From Candidatus Woesearchaeota archaeon (lineage in GTDB: Archaea; Nanobdellota; Nanobdellia; SCGC-AAA011-G17; GW2011-AR17): a DNA stretch of 8,047 nucleotides. Of this stretch, positions 5,580 to 8,047 are shown one piece after another. Below the pieces are notes generated by a model, which did not search any database, was not told the origin of the DNA, and worked only from the letters and a program-made list of their open reading frames with translations. Location: NCBI GenBank assembly GCA_016211095.1, contig JACQSW010000047.1, positions 1 to 8,047 on the forward strand, read 5' to 3'. Each line of letters begins with the position of its first letter. Positions within the stretch are counted from its first letter, which is position 1. The position numbers and the translations under genes are program-made.

Positions 5580-6020
5580 TTAATGGCCGCATCTGCAATG
5601 TGAATCTATGCCTGGCACATTTGGCGGGGTTAGTTTGGAGGAATCCGTTGGCGGGCAAAATGCGCTGTGGCAACCCACATTTTCTAGTAATACTATCGCG
5701 TATTTTTCTTCGCCCTTTACAAATTTGAACAACTTGTAATTCCTGCCTGCCTTGCTGAACTCCACTTCTTGGCAATTTTCTGAAAATGAATTGTATAAGG
5801 ATGGCTTGTCTACACCAACACAAATTATTATTTTTGCCTCAAAAGGAATTTTGTAAGTTGGCTCAGGCTTGTAGGATTCTGCTCGCAAAAGTTTAGGAAT
5901 AAAGTTCTTTTTAAACAACCTGCTGACTAATGTGTCTTGAACAATTGGCGCTTCCCTCAAAATTTCCCCAATAGCCGCATCTAAACCCTCGTTTCGTTTG
6001 CTAAAAAAGTAGGCTTTCAT
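5580..6020 (-). CDS. Hypothetical protein with Cys-rich tail, 146 aa
   Basis: I do not recognise this protein. Residues 1-55 look helical and basic, with KRNEGLDAAIG near the start. From about 60 there is a strand-rich core (AKIIICVGVD, YKLFKFVKG, KYAIVLLEN). The last 30 residues contain GCHSAFC and then HCRCGH, four Cys and three His in two close clusters. That resembles a small zinc or iron-sulfur site, but the spacing matches no family I can name. The ATG at 6020 is supported by a strong SD motif, GGGGTGGTG at 6028-6036, 7 nt upstream. This is one of few clear SD sites in the window and fits an internal operon gene 40 nt after the nucleotidase stop. No signal peptide or membrane span is visible. 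Confidence 0.82.
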   Translation of the reverse strand: MKAYFFSKRNEGLDAAIGEILREAPIVQDTLVSRLFKKNFIPKLLRAESYKPEPTYKIPFEAKIIICVGVDKPSLYNSFSENCQEVEFSKAGRNYKLFKFVKGEEKYAIVLLENVGCHSAFCPPTDSSKLTPPNVPGIDSHCRCGH

Positions 6021-6027
6021 ATTTTAA

Positions 6028-6036
6028 CACCACCCC
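6028..6036 (-). promoter_or_regulatory. Shine-Dalgarno site fixing the 6020 start
   Basis: The minus strand reads GGGGTGGTG, complementary to the 16S 3' end, 7 nt before the ATG at 6020. It contrasts with the SD-less, TATA-proximal starts of neighbouring genes and suggests translation from a polycistronic mRNA. A GATATATC at 6049-6056 could be a TATA box, but its predicted start would fall at or inside the SD. Confidence 0.6.
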
Positions 6037-6060
6037 ATTTTTTTGTTCGATATATCAAAC

Positions 6061-6600
6061 TTACAATTTTAAAATTTCTTTCCAGTTCTGCCAGGTTAGC
6101 CTTCTCTTGTTGGTTATGTGCCTGTTGTAGGGCCTATCATATATGATGTGTTCCCAACTTGGAATTTCGACGCCCCTTATTTCTGGCTTGTCGTCAATCA
6201 AAATGTCTCCCCTGACGATGGTTTTGTCTTTTGTTAAAATTATCTTCTTAACCCAGTTGGAGTTTAAATGTTGCTCAACCCACTCATATTTTTCTCGGAC
6301 ACAATTTTTGTAGTTTGTTAGCGGGCTTGTGCAGATAAAGACTTCCTTAACAGCTTTCTCCATTTCTAAAAGCGCTTCCAAAGCTCCTTCCATCGGCGGC
6401 AAAGATTTTATGAATCCGGGGGCATGGTAAACATCCTCAACTAACGGTTTAAGCTCTTTTGGGAACATGTCTGCGATGTAGAAATCTGTTATTTCTTCAG
6501 GCTTGAGCTGGATTTTGTCCGGATATTTTATCTTCCACCTGTCAAGCAGTTCTTTGTCAAAGTCAGCGATGACGTCATCCATATCAACGAGTATTCTCAC
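6061..6600 (-). CDS. 5'(3')-deoxyribonucleotidase-like HAD phosphatase
   Basis: This 179-aa protein matches the NT5C-type 5'(3')-deoxyribonucleotidase family of HAD hydrolases, which dephosphorylate (deoxy)nucleoside monophosphates. Motif I is DMDDVIADFD, with D6 as nucleophile and D8 as general acid. Motif II is ICTSPL, with T91 and S92. Motif III is a Lys at about 124 or 126, and motif IV is GDILIDDKPE, with D136 and D137. The cap lies between about 15 and 80. Length is typical. The start is GTG at 6600, directly before MRILVDMDDV. A TATA-like TTTATTAA at 6627-6634 is centred 30 nt upstream, so the message is probably leaderless. It heads a minus-strand cluster and faces the HD hydrolase gene across a 97-nt shared promoter region. 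Exact substrate is unknown. Confidence 0.9.
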   Translation of the reverse strand: MRILVDMDDVIADFDKELLDRWKIKYPDKIQLKPEEITDFYIADMFPKELKPLVEDVYHAPGFIKSLPPMEGALEALLEMEKAVKEVFICTSPLTNYKNCVREKYEWVEQHLNSNWVKKIILTKDKTIVRGDILIDDKPEIRGVEIPSWEHIIYDRPYNRHITNKRRLTWQNWKEILKL

Positions 6601-6697
6601 GTTATTTTCAACAAAATGCGGTTCGGTTAATAAATTTTTTGTAACACTATTGTTGAAGCATATATAACTTTTTAAACTGCAAAGTCTTATAATTAAT
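6601..6697. promoter_or_regulatory. Divergent promoter region
   Basis: This 97-nt gap holds two outward-facing TATA-like boxes. One is TTTATTAA on the minus strand (6627-6634) for the nucleotidase. The other is TATATAA on the plus strand (6661-6667) for the HD hydrolase, 31 nt before its ATG. Neither gene has an SD motif. Shared control of the two genes is possible but not shown. Confidence 0.55.
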
Positions 6698-7192
6698 ATG
6701 TTGGAGTGGAAAGCTAAAAAATTAGCCGCCGAACTCCATTATGGCCAATACAGAAAAGATGGGGCGACTCCCTACATAACGCACCCTGAAGAAGTTGTTA
6801 ACATCTTAAGGAAGGTCGGCGTTTTTGATGATGATGTTCTGTCAGCAGCATGGCTTCACGACACAGTAGAAGACTGCGGCATAACTAAAGAATTCTTGAG
6901 GGAAGAGCTAAACTTCAACATTGCAAGGATAGTTGACCAGCTAACAAAAAACGTTAGCAGGGAAGAATACAAAAAAAGGGTGCTAAACGCCGATTACCCT
7001 GTCCAGCTAATTAAACTTGCTGACGTTGTGCACAACTGCTCAAACTTAACTAGCGAATTGCTTCCTGAAAAAACTGTTAGAAACAAATTGGAGGACTGCA
7101 ACTCCCTTTACCTACACTTAGCCGAAGAGGTCTGCCCAGAACTGCACGCGATGCTGCAAAATTATTTGAAACCGTTTACAAATAAGGAGTAA
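6698..7192 (+). CDS. MESH1/SpoT-like HD hydrolase
   Basis: This 164-aa single-domain protein matches the HD_4 type, like the hydrolase domain of RelA/SpoT and stand-alone MESH1. Those enzymes remove the 3' diphosphate from (p)ppGpp, and MESH1 also acts on NADPH. Motifs run in family order: HYGQYRKDGATPYITHPEEV (H29), AAWLHDTVED (H54, D55, E58, D59) and LIKLADVVHNCSNL (D109, N113). Mn-binding His and HD residues are present. Length is near that of MESH1 proteins, with no synthetase, TGS or ACT domain. The ATG at 6698 follows a TATATAA box by 31 nt, so the leader is short. No synthetase gene lies in this window, so the natural substrate may not be ppGpp. Fold confidence is high and substrate confidence is modest. 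Confidence 0.9.
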   Translation: MLEWKAKKLAAELHYGQYRKDGATPYITHPEEVVNILRKVGVFDDDVLSAAWLHDTVEDCGITKEFLREELNFNIARIVDQLTKNVSREEYKKRVLNADYPVQLIKLADVVHNCSNLTSELLPEKTVRNKLEDCNSLYLHLAEEVCPELHAMLQNYLKPFTNKE

Positions 7193-7209
7193 AGGATTTT
7201 TACCAAAAA

Positions 7210-7217
7210 TTTATATA
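7210..7217 (+). promoter_or_regulatory. TATA box of the 7251 gene
   Basis: TTTATATA is centred 37 nt before the ATG at 7251, predicting a start near 7240 and a leader of about 10 nt without an SD motif. It gives the gene its own promoter although it lies only 58 nt after the HD hydrolase. Confidence 0.6.
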
Positions 7218-7250
7218 CGATTGGCAGAAACCTTAGGTTGGGCATAAACT

Positions 7251-7970
7251 ATGGGTTTAGACAAAATCTTTCAAAAAGCTGAAAAGCCTGTTGAAGAAAA
7301 AAAGCTGCAGTTAGTTTCAAGTGAAGAAAGCCTTGAAGATAAAAAATTAGTTGACCTAATAGAGCGTTTTGATAAAACAAAAGATTTTAATGTGTCGTGG
7401 TATAATTTAAGCGATTATCTTTACGAAACTGAAGAATTCTTAGAAAACTACAAATTAACTCCGTCCCTCATCTCAAAATTTGATAAGGCAATTAAACACA
7501 AAAAATTTTGTGGTAGGCTAAAATTTTATTTAGGCGCATTTTTCTCTGCGCTCATACAGGTTAGCTACGATCAAGGAAATAATGGATTTATTTTTGATAA
7601 AATTAACGCTTTCTGCTTTGGGCTTCATTTACAAGGCAAAGAAAATGATAAAATAAGTATCCAAGCAAATAGGGTGAACTGCCACTTAGCCTTGTCTAAG
7701 GCAACAAATTGCTTTTTGAAAGTCAAAAGGCTAAACGGAACCTCCGGATTCTATTACACGACGGATTCCAAGTTAGTTGCGGCAACTGTTAATGGGAACA
7801 GCACTTTTTTGTATGCTAAAAATTGTGTTGCCGAAATACGCTGCTATGAAGCAAAAGATTTCGGAGTTGGGATGCGAGACTGCAAAATATATTCGCCTAG
7901 CGAAGATGTTTTGAAAAAAATTCGGGGGCAAGTTACCCCCTACTATGAAAATTCTTTTTTTATTCAATAA
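7251..7970 (+). CDS. Hypothetical beta-rich protein, 239 aa
   Basis: I do not recognise this protein. Residues 1-35 are charged and probably flexible, with EKPVEEKKLQ and SSEESLEDKK. About 35-90 look helical and rich in charge and aromatics (SWYNLSDYLYETEEFLENY). From about 105 to 225 the chain becomes strand-rich, with short segments about every 15-20 residues. Many contain Asn, Gly or Cys at turns (FCFGLHLQG, VNCHLALS, TNCFLKV, FYYTTD, TFLYAKNCVAEIRC, VGMRDCKIYS). That suggests a beta-solenoid or similar stacked fold; this is inference from pattern, not a family match. Six or seven Cys occur in this half, without a CxxC pair. There is no signal peptide, and no clear membrane span beyond a mild hydrophobic stretch near 91-103. 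The start at 7251 fits the TATA box at 7210-7217. Confidence 0.8.
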   Translation: MGLDKIFQKAEKPVEEKKLQLVSSEESLEDKKLVDLIERFDKTKDFNVSWYNLSDYLYETEEFLENYKLTPSLISKFDKAIKHKKFCGRLKFYLGAFFSALIQVSYDQGNNGFIFDKINAFCFGLHLQGKENDKISIQANRVNCHLALSKATNCFLKVKRLNGTSGFYYTTDSKLVAATVNGNSTFLYAKNCVAEIRCYEAKDFGVGMRDCKIYSPSEDVLKKIRGQVTPYYENSFFIQ

Positions 7971-8020
7971 AATACTTATTTTGCTTGAGCGGACTCTGAT
8001 TGGTTGGAAGAGATTAAAAC
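7971..8020. other. Short spacer between the 7251 gene and a convergent tRNA
   Basis: This spacer has no coding potential. AATACTTATTTTGC just after the TAA may act as a weak T-rich terminator for the 7251 gene. On the other strand the tRNA end is followed by GGTTTTAATCT, another short T stretch. Confidence 0.3.
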
Positions 8021-8047
8021 CGCCCGAGGCAGGATTTGAACCTGCGA
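8021..8047 (-). tRNA. Partial tRNA (3' end), identity not determinable
   Basis: On the minus strand the T stem GCAGG (8045-8041), loop TTCAAAT (8040-8034) and CCTGC (8033-8029) form a perfect T arm. The 3' acceptor strand CTCGGGC (8028-8022) and discriminator G at 8021 follow, with no CCA encoded. The gene runs off the right edge, so the anticodon is missing. G73 with an acceptor beginning GCCCGAG would suit archaeal Asp, Asn or Ser. Confidence 0.88.

Noticed and set aside
5569..5823. 84-aa minus-strand frame overlapping the Cys-rich gene
   Set aside because: It is the same strand in another frame. The 146-aa frame has the better composition and the strong SD at 6028-6036.
6049..6056. GATATATC as a TATA box for the Cys-rich gene
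   Set aside because: The predicted transcript start would fall at or inside the SD motif. Co-transcription from the nucleotidase promoter is the simpler reading, though not proven.

Overview
The window looks archaeal and most likely comes from a DPANN-type genome (inference). The direct signs are low GC, TATA-like boxes about 27-38 nt upstream of most start codons with few Shine-Dalgarno (SD) motifs, tRNA genes without encoded CCA, and a tRNA carrying several introns with bulge-helix-bulge (BHB) splice motifs. The lineage cannot be fixed from this sequence alone.

Layout. 91-906 (-) is an SPL-family radical SAM protein. 1051-1204 (+) is a tRNA-Gly(UCC) gene interrupted by three introns, in the D arm, anticodon loop and T arm. 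Removing 22 + 32 + 28 nt leaves a clean 72-nt cloverleaf. 1347-1865 (+) is an unrecognised 172-aa protein. 2077-2716 and 2713-3807 (+) form a two-gene operon of a PIG-L/LmbE deacetylase and an MJ1255-like GT-B glycosyltransferase. The deacetylase frame is broken by exactly 7 nt inside its HxDDE metal-binding motif. The break has the layout of a short translational hop: TCG, then TAG A, then TCG.

3746-6600 (-) is a run of four genes. In transcription order they are a 5'(3')-deoxyribonucleotidase-like HAD protein, an unknown protein with a Cys-rich tail, a tRNA-dihydrouridine synthase with its own TATA box, and an unknown 277-aa protein overlapping it. The last gene also overlaps the 3' end of the glycosyltransferase by 62 nt, convergently. 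From the divergent promoter region at 6601-6697 the + strand carries a small MESH1/SpoT-like HD hydrolase (6698-7192). An unrecognised beta-rich protein follows (7251-7970). The window ends in the 3' half of a minus-strand tRNA.

How they may work together. The glycosyltransferase and deacetylase could make and then deacetylate an amino-sugar glycoconjugate, as in the PIG-A/PIG-L and BshA/BshB pairs (inference). The nucleotidase and HD hydrolase are both nucleotide-phosphate housekeeping candidates and share a divergent promoter region. Dus modifies tRNA. No CRISPR array, transposase or integrase was seen. The two observations most worth checking are the triply interrupted tRNA-Gly and the 7-nt interruption in the deacetylase.
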